This document shows, in pieces, positions 41,820 through 50,808 of a DNA stretch of 64,000 nucleotides (positions are counted from its first letter, which is position 1; the number at the start of each line of letters is the position of its first letter). The notes beneath the pieces were generated by a model that saw only the letters and a list, made by a program, of their open reading frames with translations, was not told the DNA's origin and ran no database searches. Both the position numbers and the translations under genes were made by a program. Source of the DNA: Sphingomonadaceae bacterium (lineage in GTDB: Bacteria > Pseudomonadota > Alphaproteobacteria > Sphingomonadales > Sphingomonadaceae); contig JAJUHA010000006.1 in NCBI GenBank assembly GCA_029268145.1, positions 1-64,000 on the forward strand, written 5' to 3'.

Positions 41820-43349
41820 ATGCACGTCACCGAAACCCTGAACGAGGGCCTGAAGCGCGGCTTCTCGCTGCGAATTCCCGCCGCCGACATCGACGCGAGG
41901 GTCGAGCGCGCCATCGCCGAAGTCGCACCGCGGGTGCGGATGCCCGGGTTCCGCCCCGGCAAGGTGCCCGGCAACCTCATCCGCCGGATGCACGGGGAGG
42001 CGCTTCGGCAGGATGCGATCCGGGAAGCGCTCGACGAGGGGCTGAAGACGCTCATCGGCGAGCGGCAGCTGCGCCCGGCCATGCAGCCCTCGGTCGATCT
42101 CGACCAGCTTCCGGCCGATGGCGAGGATCTCGTCGTCGCGGTGGACATGGAGGTGCTTCCCGACGTGCCCGACGTCCCGACCGAGGGGATCGCGCTCGAG
42201 CGGCTGGTGGTCGAGGTGGACGAGGCGTCGGTCGATGCCGCGCTGGCGCGGCTGGCCGAGCAGCAGAAGCGCTTCGTCGCGGCAGGCGAGGGTCATGAGG
42301 CCCGGGCCGGTGATCTGGTCGTCATGGATTTTGCCGGCACGGTCGATGGCGTGGCCTTCGAGGGTGGCACCGGCACGGGCATGGAGGTGGAGCTGGGCTC
42401 GGGCCGGCTGATCCCCGGCTTCGAGGAGCAGCTTCTTGGCGCCAGGGCGGGCGAGGCGCGGACGGTCCGGCTCACCATCCCGGCCGACTATCCGGCCGCG
42501 GCGATCGCCGGAAGGCAGGCGGAGTTTGCCGTGACCGTGACCGACGTGCGCGTGGCCGAGGTGCCCGCGGTGGACGAGGAGCTGGCGAGAAACCTCGGGC
42601 TCGACAGCCTCGAGGCGCTGCGCGACATCCTGAAGGACCAGCTCGAGCGCGAGCTCGCCCAGCTGTCGCGCACCTACATGAAGCGCAAGCTGCTCGACCA
42701 TCTGGCGGCCCAGGTGGACTTCGAGGTGCCGCCGGCGATGGTCGATGCCGAGTTCCAGGCCATCTGGGCGCAGCTGACGCAGGGCATGACCGAGGAGGAG
42801 AAGGCCGCGGCCGAAGCCGAGCGCGGAGACTATGTGCGGATCGCGACGCGCCGGGTGCGCCTGGGGCTGCTGCTGTCGGACATCGGCCAGAAGGCGGGAA
42901 TCGCCGTGACCAACGCCGAGATGAACCGGCTCGTTGCCGAGGAGGCCGCGCGCTATCCGGGCCAGGAAGCCGAAGTCCGCAAGTATTTCGCCGAAAATCC
43001 GATGGCGGCGGCCCAGCTGCGTGCGCCGCTGTTCGAGGAGAAGGTGGTCGACCATCTGCTGGCGAGGGCGAGCGTGACCGAGCGGACTGTGACCCGCGCC
43101 GAGCTCGAGGCCGCGATCGAGAGCGAGGACGAGACGCCGCTTGCGCGGAAGGCCGCGCATGGCGAGCCCGGCCATGTCCACGGGCCCGACTGCGATCATG
43201 ACCATGATCCTGCCCATGCCGAAGCAGCGCCGGCGAAGCCGAAGCGCGCGGCGAAGGCAAGGGCGGCGGCCGGTCCCGAAACCCCGGGCGACGCGGCGCC
43301 CGAGCCGGCGGCGCGCAAGCGCGCGCCGAAGGCGAAGGCCGAAGGCTAG
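41820..43349 (+). CDS. tig: Trigger factor with His-rich C-terminal extension
   Basis: 509 aa. N-terminal ribosome-binding domain with the signature GFRPGKVP (residues 43-50), a central FKBP-type PPIase domain (AGDLVVMDFAGTVDGVAFEG, GFEEQLLGARAGEARTVRLT) and the helical C-terminal chaperone domain. It acts on nascent chains at the ribosome exit. After about residue 440 the protein continues with a His/Asp-rich patch (residues 447-468, HVHGPDCDHDHDPAH inside) and a Lys/Ala/Pro-rich tail, together about 65 residues longer than E. coli trigger factor. The stop shares a CTAG with the convergent small gene. Confidence 0.95.
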   Translation: MHVTETLNEGLKRGFSLRIPAADIDARVERAIAEVAPRVRMPGFRPGKVPGNLIRRMHGEALRQDAIREALDEGLKTLIGERQLRPAMQPSVDLDQLPADGEDLVVAVDMEVLPDVPDVPTEGIALERLVVEVDEASVDAALARLAEQQKRFVAAGEGHEARAGDLVVMDFAGTVDGVAFEGGTGTGMEVELGSGRLIPGFEEQLLGARAGEARTVRLTIPADYPAAAIAGRQAEFAVTVTDVRVAEVPAVDEELARNLGLDSLEALRDILKDQLERELAQLSRTYMKRKLLDHLAAQVDFEVPPAMVDAEFQAIWAQLTQGMTEEEKAAAEAERGDYVRIATRRVRLGLLLSDIGQKAGIAVTNAEMNRLVAEEAARYPGQEAEVRKYFAENPMAAAQLRAPLFEEKVVDHLLARASVTERTVTRAELEAAIESEDETPLARKAAHGEPGHVHGPDCDHDHDPAHAEAAPAKPKRAAKARAAAGPETPGDAAPEPAARKRAPKAKAEG

Positions 43350-43687
43350 CAGGCGGCCGGTCGCGCTGGCGCCCCGTCCCGGACGATCGCGCGGGCGGCC
43401 AGCCCGGCCGCATGCCGGCACCGGGCCGAGGCGCCGACGGTGTCGGCGCCCGGGGCGGACCAGGCGCTGACGAAGAGGCCCGCGCGGTGCGCCAGCCCGG
43501 GGCTGGCCTGGATGACGGGGCCCCTGTCCGAGCGCGAAGAGCCGCGCCAGCGATCGTCGCAGGTCAGCGCGGCGGCCGCGGCAAGGGTGACGGCCGGCTC
43601 GGGCACGGACCGGGCGAGGAGAGGGGGCGCCACCCCGAGACGGAGGCTGGGAAGGGCGACGCGGGCAGGCGGAAGATGCGCGCGCAT
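43346..43687 (-). CDS. Hypothetical protein, 113 aa
   Basis: Not recognised. Begins MRAHLPPARVALPSLRLGVA, has a hydrophobic Ala-rich patch (AVTLAAAAAL) near residue 35 and three Cys (LTCDDRW, SARCRHA, PAAC at the end). Its TAG stop overlaps the tig stop by the same CTAG arrangement seen at three other convergent pairs in this window, which is mild support that it is real. GC-rich DNA makes chance frames common, so it may also be noncoding. Confidence 0.35.
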   Translation of the reverse strand: MRAHLPPARVALPSLRLGVAPPLLARSVPEPAVTLAAAAALTCDDRWRGSSRSDRGPVIQASPGLAHRAGLFVSAWSAPGADTVGASARCRHAAGLAARAIVRDGAPARPAAC

Positions 43688-43751
43688 GCCCCGCCCTGCG
43701 CCAGCCCGGTGGCTGGCGCAAGGGGAGCGCGGGGACCGCGCTCCGGGCGGG

Positions 43752-44597
43752 TCAGAAGGCGGCCGTCACCGAGAAGACGAACTGCGCATTGGAGATGGCC
43801 TTGCCGTCCGGCACCTTGGAGAAGTTGGGCTGGAGGCGAAGCCAGTCGGCGCTGGTGTCGCTGATGTTGGTGTCGACATAGGCGAAGCCCAGCGTGACCG
43901 GGCCGACGACCACGTCGGCGCCGAGCAGCCAGTCGACATAGGAGCCGGTGGGCGCGATGCTGGTGCCGTTGGGGCCGAGCCCCGGGTTGCCGTCGGAATA
44001 GCCGATGTGCGCCTTGGCGGTGACCGGGGTGCCCGGAATCCCCACCGTGAAGTCGCCCGAGAGGTAGAGATTGTCCTCCTTGTCCCCGATCGCGCTGTCG
44101 GGGTGGGCGGACCAGTTGCCGAGCGCGGTCTGCGACGGCGCGTAGAAGATGCCGCCCGTCACTCCGACCGGGCCGAGGCTGCCCGAGGCCTTGGCGTAGA
44201 GCTCGACGAAGGTGGTGGTGTCCGCTCCGCCGGGATAGGTGTAGACGGTGAAGCCGGCGTCGATCCCCGCCGGGCCGAGGCTGAACTTGTAGCCGCCGAA
44301 CAGGTCGAGCTCGACATTGGGGCCGCCGAAGGTGCCCCAGCCCGCAAGGCTCGAGGACCAGAAGCCGGCATAGAGGCCGGATTCGTGGGAGACGCTGAGG
44401 CCGGCCTGAACGGCCACGCTGTTGTTCGACTGCGAGACGCCGCGGAAGCGATAGTCGGTCACGAAGGCCGCCGTGCCGGCAAGGGTGAAGGGCTTCTCCT
44501 CCTCCTCGGCCCTGGCCGCCGTGGGCACCAGCCCGGCCGAAGTGGCCAGGACAACCCCGAGCAGCGACAACCCCCTCATTTTTTGCAATCCCGTCAT
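43752..44597 (-). CDS. TorF family putative porin
   Basis: 281 aa. Start at 44597 behind AAGGAGCGGAAC; signal peptide MTGLQKMRGLSLLGVVLATS to AARAEEEE. The mature protein begins with the family hallmark AAFVTDYRFRGVSQSNNSVA, continues with SHESGLYAGFWSSSLAGWG, ELDLFGGYKFSLGPAGIDAG and YTYPGG, and ends with an aromatic strand (FVFSVTAAF) for outer-membrane insertion. Substrate unknown. The promoter region contains a 15-bp dyad TTGTGC-GCT-GCACAA. Confidence 0.9.
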   Translation of the reverse strand: MTGLQKMRGLSLLGVVLATSAGLVPTAARAEEEEKPFTLAGTAAFVTDYRFRGVSQSNNSVAVQAGLSVSHESGLYAGFWSSSLAGWGTFGGPNVELDLFGGYKFSLGPAGIDAGFTVYTYPGGADTTTFVELYAKASGSLGPVGVTGGIFYAPSQTALGNWSAHPDSAIGDKEDNLYLSGDFTVGIPGTPVTAKAHIGYSDGNPGLGPNGTSIAPTGSYVDWLLGADVVVGPVTLGFAYVDTNISDTSADWLRLQPNFSKVPDGKAISNAQFVFSVTAAF

Positions 44598-44713
44598 GTT
44601 CCGCTCCTTGGTGCGCACCGCCCTCCGCATGGGGAGCGGGCGATGGTGATGCACTCGCTGCGGGAACCTCGGGGAGGCTTGACGCCTTCTGTGCGGGCGA
44701 AGGTGGACGCAAT

Positions 44714-44728
44714 TTGTGCGCTGCACAA
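44714..44728. promoter_or_regulatory. Operator-like dyad TTGTGC-N3-GCACAA upstream of the porin
   Basis: Perfect 6-bp inverted repeat with a 3-bp centre, 117 bp upstream of the porin start and 142 bp before parE. Nearly the same site (TTTGTGC-GCA-GCACAAA) occurs at 24566-24582. The form resembles PhaR-type operators (TTGC-N3-GCAA core), but the regulator is not identified. Confidence 0.45.
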
Positions 44729-44870
44729 GATGCGATGTGCGCCATGGCGCCCTGGTGAGGCACGAAGCTGCGACATGTGGCAGGTCTGCCACAAGGGCGG
44801 AGCGGGCCGGTGGCCCCGGCCGCCGGCGGGCGATTCCCTTTTGGGCCCGGGCGGTCTAGCATCGCGGGCG

Positions 44871-46847
44871 ATGACCGATCTCTTCGCTGCGCACGGGCAC
44901 GACCCGTCCGGCTATGATGCCCACCAGATCGAGGTGCTCGAGGGGCTGGAGCCGGTCCGGCGGCGGCCGGGCATGTATGTCGGCGGCACCGATTCGCGGG
45001 CGCTGCATCATCTCGCCGCCGAAGTCCTCGACAATGCGATGGACGAAGCCGTGGCCGGCCACGCCACCCGGATCGAAGTGGCGCTCGAGGCCGATGGCAC
45101 GCTCGCCATCACCGACAATGGCCGCGGCATCCCGGTCGATCCGCACCCGCGCTTCCCCGACCGCTCGGCGCTCGAGGTCATCCTCACCATGCTGCACTCG
45201 GGCGGGAAATTCTCGGGCAAGGCCTATCAGACCGCCGGCGGGCTCCATGGTGTCGGCATCTCGGTCGTCAACGCGCTCTCGGAATCGCTCGAGGTCGAGG
45301 TGGCCCGCAACCGCACCCTCTATCGCCAGCGCTTCGCCCGCGGCGTGCCGCTTGCCCCGCTCGAGGAGGTGGGGCCGGCGCCATCGCGCCGCGGCACCCT
45401 GGTCCGCTTCCGCCCCGATCCCGAGATCTTCGGCGCGGGCGCGCGCTTCGCCCCCGAGCGGCTGTGGCGGCTGGCGCGCAGCAAGGCCTATCTCTTCGGC
45501 GGAGTCGAGATCCGCTGGCGCTGCGCGCCCGCCCTTGCCCGGGACGGCGTGCCGGAGAGCCAGACCTTCCTCTTCCCCGGCGGGCTCGCCGACCATCTGG
45601 CCGAGGCGGTCGCGGGCGAGGCGACGGTCACCATCGCTCCCTTCGTCGGCCGGGTCGCCTTCGCCGACAACCAGGGCCAGGTGGAGTGGGCGGTCCACTG
45701 GACGGTTGCCGGAGACGGCCAGGCGAGCTGGTACTGCAACACCATCCCCACCCCCGACGGCGGCACCCACGAGGCCGGCTTCCGCGCCGCGGTCGTGAAA
45801 TCGCTGAGGGCCTTCGCCGGTCTGACCGGGCAGCGGAAGGCAGCGGAACTTTCCGCCGACGATGCGCTTTCGGGGGCGATCGTGATGCTTTCGCTGTTCA
45901 TCCGCGAGCCGCAGTTCCAGTCCCAGACGAAGGACCGGCTGACCTCGCCCGAGGCGGCCCGCCTGGTCGAGGGCGCGATCCGCGACATGCTCGACCACTG
46001 GCTCGCGGAGGATCAGGAGCGCGGCCGGGCGCTGCTTGCCCATGTGCTCGAGCGGATGGAGGAGCGGCTCGCCCGCCGCCAGGCCCGCGAGGTCTCGCGC
46101 AAGACGGCGGTGCAGCGCCGCGCGCTCCGGCTTCCGGGCAAGCTCACGGACTGCGTGCGCCAGGAGGCGGAAGGCACCGAGCTGTTCATCGTCGAGGGGG
46201 ACTCCGCCGGCGGCTCGGCCAAGCAGGCGCGCGATCGCCAGACCCAGGCGGTGCTGCCGATCCGCGGCAAGATCCTGAACGTCGCCTCCGCCGCGGTCGC
46301 CAAGGTGCGCGACAACCAGGAACTGGCCGATCTTGCGCTCGCGCTCGGCTGCGGCACGCGGGAGCGCTTCGACCTTGCGGCGCTGCGCTACGAGCGGGTC
46401 ATCATCATGACCGACGCCGACGTGGATGGCGCCCACATCGCGACGCTGCTCATGACCTTCTTCTTCCGCGAGATGCCGGGCCTCGTCGGCGCTGGCCGGC
46501 TGTTCCTCGCCCAGCCGCCGCTCTTCCGGCTGACGGCCGGCAGCGAGAGCGTCTACGCCCGCGACGAGGCCGAGCGGGACCGGCTGCTCTCCACGCGCTA
46601 CCGGGGGCGGAAGGTGGAGGTGGGGCGGTTCAAGGGCCTTGGCGAGATGCTGCCCTCCCAGCTGCGCGAGACCACGATGGACCCGGCGAAGCGCACCCTC
46701 ATCCGGGTGACGCTGCCGCCCACCCACCAGCAGCAGCATGCCGTGCGCGACCTCGTCGACCGGCTGATGGGCCGGGTGCCCGAGCACCGCTTCGCCTTCA
46801 TCCAGGCCAATGCCGCAAGCGTCGGGGCCGAGGCGATCGACGCCTGA
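44871..46847 (+). CDS. parE: DNA topoisomerase IV subunit B
   Basis: 658 aa. GHKL ATPase part (VRRRPGMYVGG, LDNAMDEAVAGHATRIEV, ITDNGRGIPVDPHP, GGKFSGKAYQTAGGLHGVGI), transducer domain, and Toprim part (ELFIVEGDSAGGSAKQARDR, ILNVASAAVAKVRDNQE, IIMTDADVDGAHIATLL) followed by the gyrase-B-like end (GRFKGLGEMLPSQLRETTMD). The length and the absence of the GyrB insert indicate ParE rather than GyrB. It pairs with ParC, encoded elsewhere, to decatenate chromosomes. Confidence 0.94.
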   Translation: MTDLFAAHGHDPSGYDAHQIEVLEGLEPVRRRPGMYVGGTDSRALHHLAAEVLDNAMDEAVAGHATRIEVALEADGTLAITDNGRGIPVDPHPRFPDRSALEVILTMLHSGGKFSGKAYQTAGGLHGVGISVVNALSESLEVEVARNRTLYRQRFARGVPLAPLEEVGPAPSRRGTLVRFRPDPEIFGAGARFAPERLWRLARSKAYLFGGVEIRWRCAPALARDGVPESQTFLFPGGLADHLAEAVAGEATVTIAPFVGRVAFADNQGQVEWAVHWTVAGDGQASWYCNTIPTPDGGTHEAGFRAAVVKSLRAFAGLTGQRKAAELSADDALSGAIVMLSLFIREPQFQSQTKDRLTSPEAARLVEGAIRDMLDHWLAEDQERGRALLAHVLERMEERLARRQAREVSRKTAVQRRALRLPGKLTDCVRQEAEGTELFIVEGDSAGGSAKQARDRQTQAVLPIRGKILNVASAAVAKVRDNQELADLALALGCGTRERFDLAALRYERVIIMTDADVDGAHIATLLMTFFFREMPGLVGAGRLFLAQPPLFRLTAGSESVYARDEAERDRLLSTRYRGRKVEVGRFKGLGEMLPSQLRETTMDPAKRTLIRVTLPPTHQQQHAVRDLVDRLMGRVPEHRFAFIQANAASVGAEAIDA

Positions 46848-46884
46848 GGCATCGGGCCTCTTCCGCGCTGCGCTGCGCTCGGGC

Positions 46885-48648
46885 ATGGTGGTGGCGATGC
46901 TGCCCGCCCTCCTCCTCCTTGCCGCCCTGCTGGCGCCCGGGCCCGCAGCGGCCACGGCCCAGCAGGATGCCGCGCTGGCCGCCTATCTGCGCGGCCGGGT
47001 GGCGGCGGGCGCGGACGAGATGGGCCGCGCCGCCGCAAGCTTCGGCCTGGCCCTGGCCGCCGAGCGCGCCGTGCCCGAGGTGCGGCTGAACGCCTTCGAG
47101 ACTGCGCTGGTGTCCGGGGATCTGCGGACCATGGCGCAGCTCGCAGACGCGCTGGCCGCTGCGCCGGCCGAACCGGGAACGCCCTCGCGCTTCGGCTTCA
47201 ACGAGTCCGTCGTCGCCCTCGCCCGGGCGAGCGTGGCGGCATCCGCGCGCGACTGGCGCGCCTTCGATTCGGCCCGCGCGACCTTCCGCGACCCGATGAC
47301 GGGCGGAACCCCCGTCATCTCGACCCTGCTCGATGCCTGGAGCGCTGCCGCCCGCGGCCGCTTCGACGAGGCGCTCGCGCGGCTGCCGGCGGACGAGCCG
47401 AACCCGCTCGCCCGCTCCTACTTCCTCGAGCATCGCGGCCATGTGCTGGCGCTGGCGCGGCGCTGGGGCGAGGCGGCCGACGTCTATGGCCGGATCGTCG
47501 CCGCCGAGGGCGCCAATGTGCCGAGGCTCCGGCTGCAGGCCGCGGCAGCCGCCCTCGAGGCGGCCCGCGCCGAGCCCGCCGGCGCCTCCGCGTGGCGGGA
47601 GAAGGCCATCCTGCTGCTGGCCGGCGGCCCCCGGGGCGATCCGCTGCTCACGGATGCCCGCGCCCGGCTTGCGGCGTCTCCCGGCCTCGACGGGCGGCGG
47701 CTCGGCGGCCTCGTCCTTTCGGCGGGCGATGGCCTTGCGCTCATGTTCCTCCGCCTCGCCGTCGACGCCAGCCGCGAGCGGCCGCACCCGGCCTCGCTCG
47801 CCTTCGCCCGCTTCGCGACGATCGTCGCGCCGCAGATGGCGGAGACCTGGCTGATCGCCGGGGACATGCTCGGCCGGCATGGCCTCGCCGACCTTGCGCT
47901 TGCCGCGTTCGACCGGGTCGGCCCCGGCCCCTACGCGCGGACGGCGCGGGTCCGCCGCGGGCAGGTCCTGGCCGAGTCCGGCGACAGGGCCGGCGCGCTG
48001 GCGCTGTTCCGCGCGCTCGCCGCCGAGCCTGGCGCGGGGTTCGAGGACTGGGTGCGGGTGAGCGATGTCGAGCGCGAGATGGACGACCATGCCGCCGCGG
48101 CTGCGAGCCTCGGGCGGGCGATCGCCCTGCTGCCCGACCCGACGGCGCCGGACACGGCGTGGGTCTGGTTCCTGCGCGGCTCGGCGCATGAGCAGGCCGG
48201 CGACTGGGCGGCTGCCGAGCCCGACCTGCGGCGCGCGGTCGAGCTTCAGGGCGACAATGCCATCTTCCTCAACTATCTGGGCTATTCGCTTCTCGACCGG
48301 AAGCTGGCGCTCGACGAGGCGGACGCGCTCATCGCCCGCGCCTTCAAGGCCGCGCCCGACAATGGCGCGATCATCGACTCCATGGGCTGGTCGAAGTTCG
48401 TCCGCGGCCGCTATGCCGAGGCGGTCGAGCTCCTCGAGCAGGCGCGCGCCGCCGAGCCTGCCGACCCGACGGTCGCCGACCATCTCGGCGATGCGCTCTG
48501 GCGGGTCGGCCGCCGGATCGAGGCGCGCCACGCCTGGGCATCGGCGCTTACCCTCGAGCCCGACGACCGGCTGCGCCGGTCGCTCGAGCGCAAGCTTGCC
48601 GTCGGCCTCGATCTTGCCGCGGCCGACCGCGCGCTCGCCCGCCGCTGA
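46885..48648 (+). CDS. Secreted tetratricopeptide repeat protein
   Basis: 587 aa. Signal peptide MVVAMLPALLLLAALLAPGP then almost continuous helical repeats. The best TPR units are in the last 180 residues (WVWFLRGSAHEQAGDWAAAE, LNYLGYSLLDRKLALDEADA, IIDSMGWSKFVRGRYAEAVE, VADHLGDALWRVGRRIEARH). Similar proteins stand before ispE in many alphaproteobacteria, but no function is established. The start at 46885 lies 37 bp after parE; ispE follows after 9 bp, so the three are probably one unit. Confidence 0.85.
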   Translation: MVVAMLPALLLLAALLAPGPAAATAQQDAALAAYLRGRVAAGADEMGRAAASFGLALAAERAVPEVRLNAFETALVSGDLRTMAQLADALAAAPAEPGTPSRFGFNESVVALARASVAASARDWRAFDSARATFRDPMTGGTPVISTLLDAWSAAARGRFDEALARLPADEPNPLARSYFLEHRGHVLALARRWGEAADVYGRIVAAEGANVPRLRLQAAAAALEAARAEPAGASAWREKAILLLAGGPRGDPLLTDARARLAASPGLDGRRLGGLVLSAGDGLALMFLRLAVDASRERPHPASLAFARFATIVAPQMAETWLIAGDMLGRHGLADLALAAFDRVGPGPYARTARVRRGQVLAESGDRAGALALFRALAAEPGAGFEDWVRVSDVEREMDDHAAAAASLGRAIALLPDPTAPDTAWVWFLRGSAHEQAGDWAAAEPDLRRAVELQGDNAIFLNYLGYSLLDRKLALDEADALIARAFKAAPDNGAIIDSMGWSKFVRGRYAEAVELLEQARAAEPADPTVADHLGDALWRVGRRIEARHAWASALTLEPDDRLRRSLERKLAVGLDLAAADRALARR

Positions 48649-48657
48649 CGGCCGGCC

Positions 48658-49482
48658 ATGACCCGGTTCGTCGAGGCGGCGCCCGCCAAGGTCAATCTTG
48701 CGCTCCATGTCCGCGCCCGCCTGCCCGATGGCTACCACGCGCTCGAGACCCTGTTCGCCTTCACCCGCTTCGGCGACCGGCTCGAGGCCGAGCCTGCCGA
48801 TGACTGGGCGCTCGACGTCACCGGCGCGACGGCAGGGGCGGCCGGCCCGGAGGCGGACAATCTCGTGCTGCGCGCCGCGCGGGCCTTCGCCGAGGCGAGC
48901 GGCAGCCGGGCACGCTTCCGCTTCCGCCTCGAGAAGCGGATCCCCGTGGCGGCGGGCCTCGGCGGTGGCAGCGCCGACGCCGCGGCCACGCTGCGGTTGC
49001 TCGACCGCGCCTGCGGCACGGGCCTCGGCCCCGCCGGGCTCGGCGCGATCGCAGCCGGGCTGGGGGCCGATGTGCCGGCGTGCGTGGCGAGCGTGACGGC
49101 ACGCGGCGAGGGACGGGGCGAGCGGCTGACCCCTTCCTCCTCCCGCGCCGGGACGCCGATCCTTCTGGTCAACCCCGGCGTGCCCGTGCCGACCGGCCCG
49201 GTGTTCCGGGCCTGGGACGGGGTGGACCGCGGGCCGCTCGGTGACGATCCGGAGACGGGGCGCAACGATCTCGAAGCCGCCGCGATCGGCCTTGCGCCCG
49301 TCATCGCCGAGGTCCTCGCCTTCCTGCGCGGGCTGCCGGGCGCGCGCCTGGTGCGGATGAGCGGCTCGGGCGCGACCTGCTTTGCCCTTGGTGTCCGGAG
49401 GGCGCAGGTGCCGAAGGGCTGGTGGAGCGCTGCGACCGAGCTGGTCGAGGGGCCGCCGGCCGTTCCCGCGCCCGCAGCCTAG
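48658..49482 (+). CDS. ispE: 4-diphosphocytidyl-2-C-methyl-D-erythritol kinase
   Basis: 274 aa GHMP kinase. N-terminal FVEAAPAKVNLALHVRARLP, the ATP-binding glycine loop PVAAGLGGGSADAAATLRLL, and C-terminal RMSGSGATCFAL. It phosphorylates CDP-ME in the MEP isoprenoid pathway. The ATG at 48658 is immediately before the conserved start. Its TAG shares CTAG with the convergent gene's stop. Confidence 0.95.
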   Translation: MTRFVEAAPAKVNLALHVRARLPDGYHALETLFAFTRFGDRLEAEPADDWALDVTGATAGAAGPEADNLVLRAARAFAEASGSRARFRFRLEKRIPVAAGLGGGSADAAATLRLLDRACGTGLGPAGLGAIAAGLGADVPACVASVTARGEGRGERLTPSSSRAGTPILLVNPGVPVPTGPVFRAWDGVDRGPLGDDPETGRNDLEAAAIGLAPVIAEVLAFLRGLPGARLVRMSGSGATCFALGVRRAQVPKGWWSAATELVEGPPAVPAPAA

Positions 49483-49895
49483 GCGGCGGCGAGCGCGTCG
49501 GCCACCCGCGTGGCCGCCTGCCACAGGCGGGCCCGCGCGGCCTGGTCCAGCATGTCCCTGGCGATCCGGTCGGCCTCGGCCCGGTCGCCTTCGGCCGCTG
49601 CGGCGAGCAGGCCGAGCAGGATCGATTCGTCGGGCGAAAGGGTGGCCGCGCAGGGCGGGAAGACCAGCATCGGCTCCGGCCAGAGGGCGACGGCCATGTC
49701 CATGAAGGCGGCAAAGGCCGGCACCGCCGGCCCGAGCAGGGGCGTGACCATGGGCCGGGGATTGGCCCTTCGGCAGGCCATCAGCACCCAGAAGCGCAGG
49801 GCCCGGGTGAGCCGGGCGGTGGGCGTGGCTTCGGGATGGACGGGCAGGGGTGCGAATCGGCTGAGCAAGCGGCGGCCTCCTTCCGCCTCCGGCAT
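49479..49895 (-). CDS. Hypothetical protein, possibly DUF6628-like
   Basis: 138 aa, helical and Ala-rich. Features: ARLTRALRFWVLMACRRANP, ATLSPDESILLGLLAAAAEG and a terminal helix LWQAATRVADALAAA. This layout resembles a small sphingomonad family (DUF6628), but the match is from memory and weak. The start is 4 bp from a Fur-box-like sequence on the same strand, and it follows an AAA ATPase gene by 19 bp. Stop overlaps the ispE stop (CTAG). Confidence 0.6.
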   Translation of the reverse strand: MPEAEGGRRLLSRFAPLPVHPEATPTARLTRALRFWVLMACRRANPRPMVTPLLGPAVPAFAAFMDMAVALWPEPMLVFPPCAATLSPDESILLGLLAAAAEGDRAEADRIARDMLDQAARARLWQAATRVADALAAA

Positions 49896-49898
49896 TAA

Positions 49899-49919
49899 TG
49901 CGAATGACTCTCAGTTACA
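49899..49919 (-). promoter_or_regulatory. Fur-box-like sequence
   Basis: TGCGAATGACTCTCAGTTAC plus A (49899-49919) agrees at about 17 of 21 positions with the alphaproteobacterial Fur/iron box form TGCAAATGATTCTCATTTGC plus A. It overlaps the end of the ATPase gene and sits directly before the 138-aa gene, so that gene would have an almost leaderless message. Confidence 0.4.
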
Positions 49920-50736
49920 AGCCAGCTTCCAGCCGGGTCAGCACCTCGGTCCGGTAGTGCCACGCCGTGCGCCCCGACCGGCCGCCCCGCGCCAGCGCGA
50001 AGGCCAGCGCATCACCCTCGTCGAGCGGCAGCCCCTCGGCCGCCAGATAGCCCCGGCACATGGCGAGATACTGGTCCTGGCTGGCGGCGTGGAACCCGAG
50101 CACCAGGCCGAACCGGTCGGTGAGCGCGACCGCGTCGTCCTCGGCATCGCGGGCGTGGCGGGCGCCGGCCTCGGCCTCCCGGCGGTGGAGGTGGCGATGG
50201 TTGGACGTGACCGCGAGCCGGACCTGTGCCGGCCGGGCGGCGACTCCGCCGTCGAGCAGCGAGCGCAGCGCCCGGGCGCGATCGTCAAGGGCGTCGAAGG
50301 CGATGTCGTCGACGAAGACGAGGAAGGGCCCCGGCGCCGGCGCCAGCCGGGCGAACAGCGCCGGAAGCGTGGCAAGCGCGCTCGCCGGAGTCTCGACCAG
50401 CGCGAGCCGGCAGGCGCGCGCCAGGCTGCGCACCAGCGCCGACTTCCCCATGCCGCGCGCGCCCCACAGCAGCATGTCGTGCGCCGGGCCGCCGCGCGCG
50501 AGGCTCGCGAGATTGCGGCGGAGCGCCGCCACCTGGGCATCGACACCCACGAAGCGGTCGAGCGGCACCGTGGAAGCCGGCGGGACGGCGACGAGGTGCC
50601 GCCCGTCCCACCGCATGGCTTCTGCCGTTTCCGGGTCGGCCTCGGCGACGGCTGCAGGCGCGAGCCGCTCGAGCGCGGCGGCCACGCGCGCAAGGAGCGC
50701 CGGCAGGGCCGCTTCCGCATCGGTCAGGTCCCTCAT
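49915..50736 (-). CDS. DUF815-type AAA ATPase
   Basis: 273 aa. N-terminal helical part, then LDRFVGVDAQVAALRRNLAS, Walker A LLWGARGMGKSALVRSLA, Walker B FLVFVDDIAFDALDDRARAL, sensor-like VRLAVTSNHRHLHRRE and FGLVLGFHAASQDQYLAMCR, ending with an Arg-rich AFALARGGRSGRTAWHY. This is the DUF815 family of small AAA proteins of unclear role. Start at 50736 has AAGGGAAG upstream. It is divergent from yajC. Confidence 0.88.
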   Translation of the reverse strand: MRDLTDAEAALPALLARVAAALERLAPAAVAEADPETAEAMRWDGRHLVAVPPASTVPLDRFVGVDAQVAALRRNLASLARGGPAHDMLLWGARGMGKSALVRSLARACRLALVETPASALATLPALFARLAPAPGPFLVFVDDIAFDALDDRARALRSLLDGGVAARPAQVRLAVTSNHRHLHRREAEAGARHARDAEDDAVALTDRFGLVLGFHAASQDQYLAMCRGYLAAEGLPLDEGDALAFALARGGRSGRTAWHYRTEVLTRLEAGL

Positions 50737-50808
50737 CCGCGCTTCCCTTTTGAAAATCGGCAACGGCCGGTGTAAGGCCCCCGCTTTCCCACCCGTGAAG
50801 AGAGCTTC

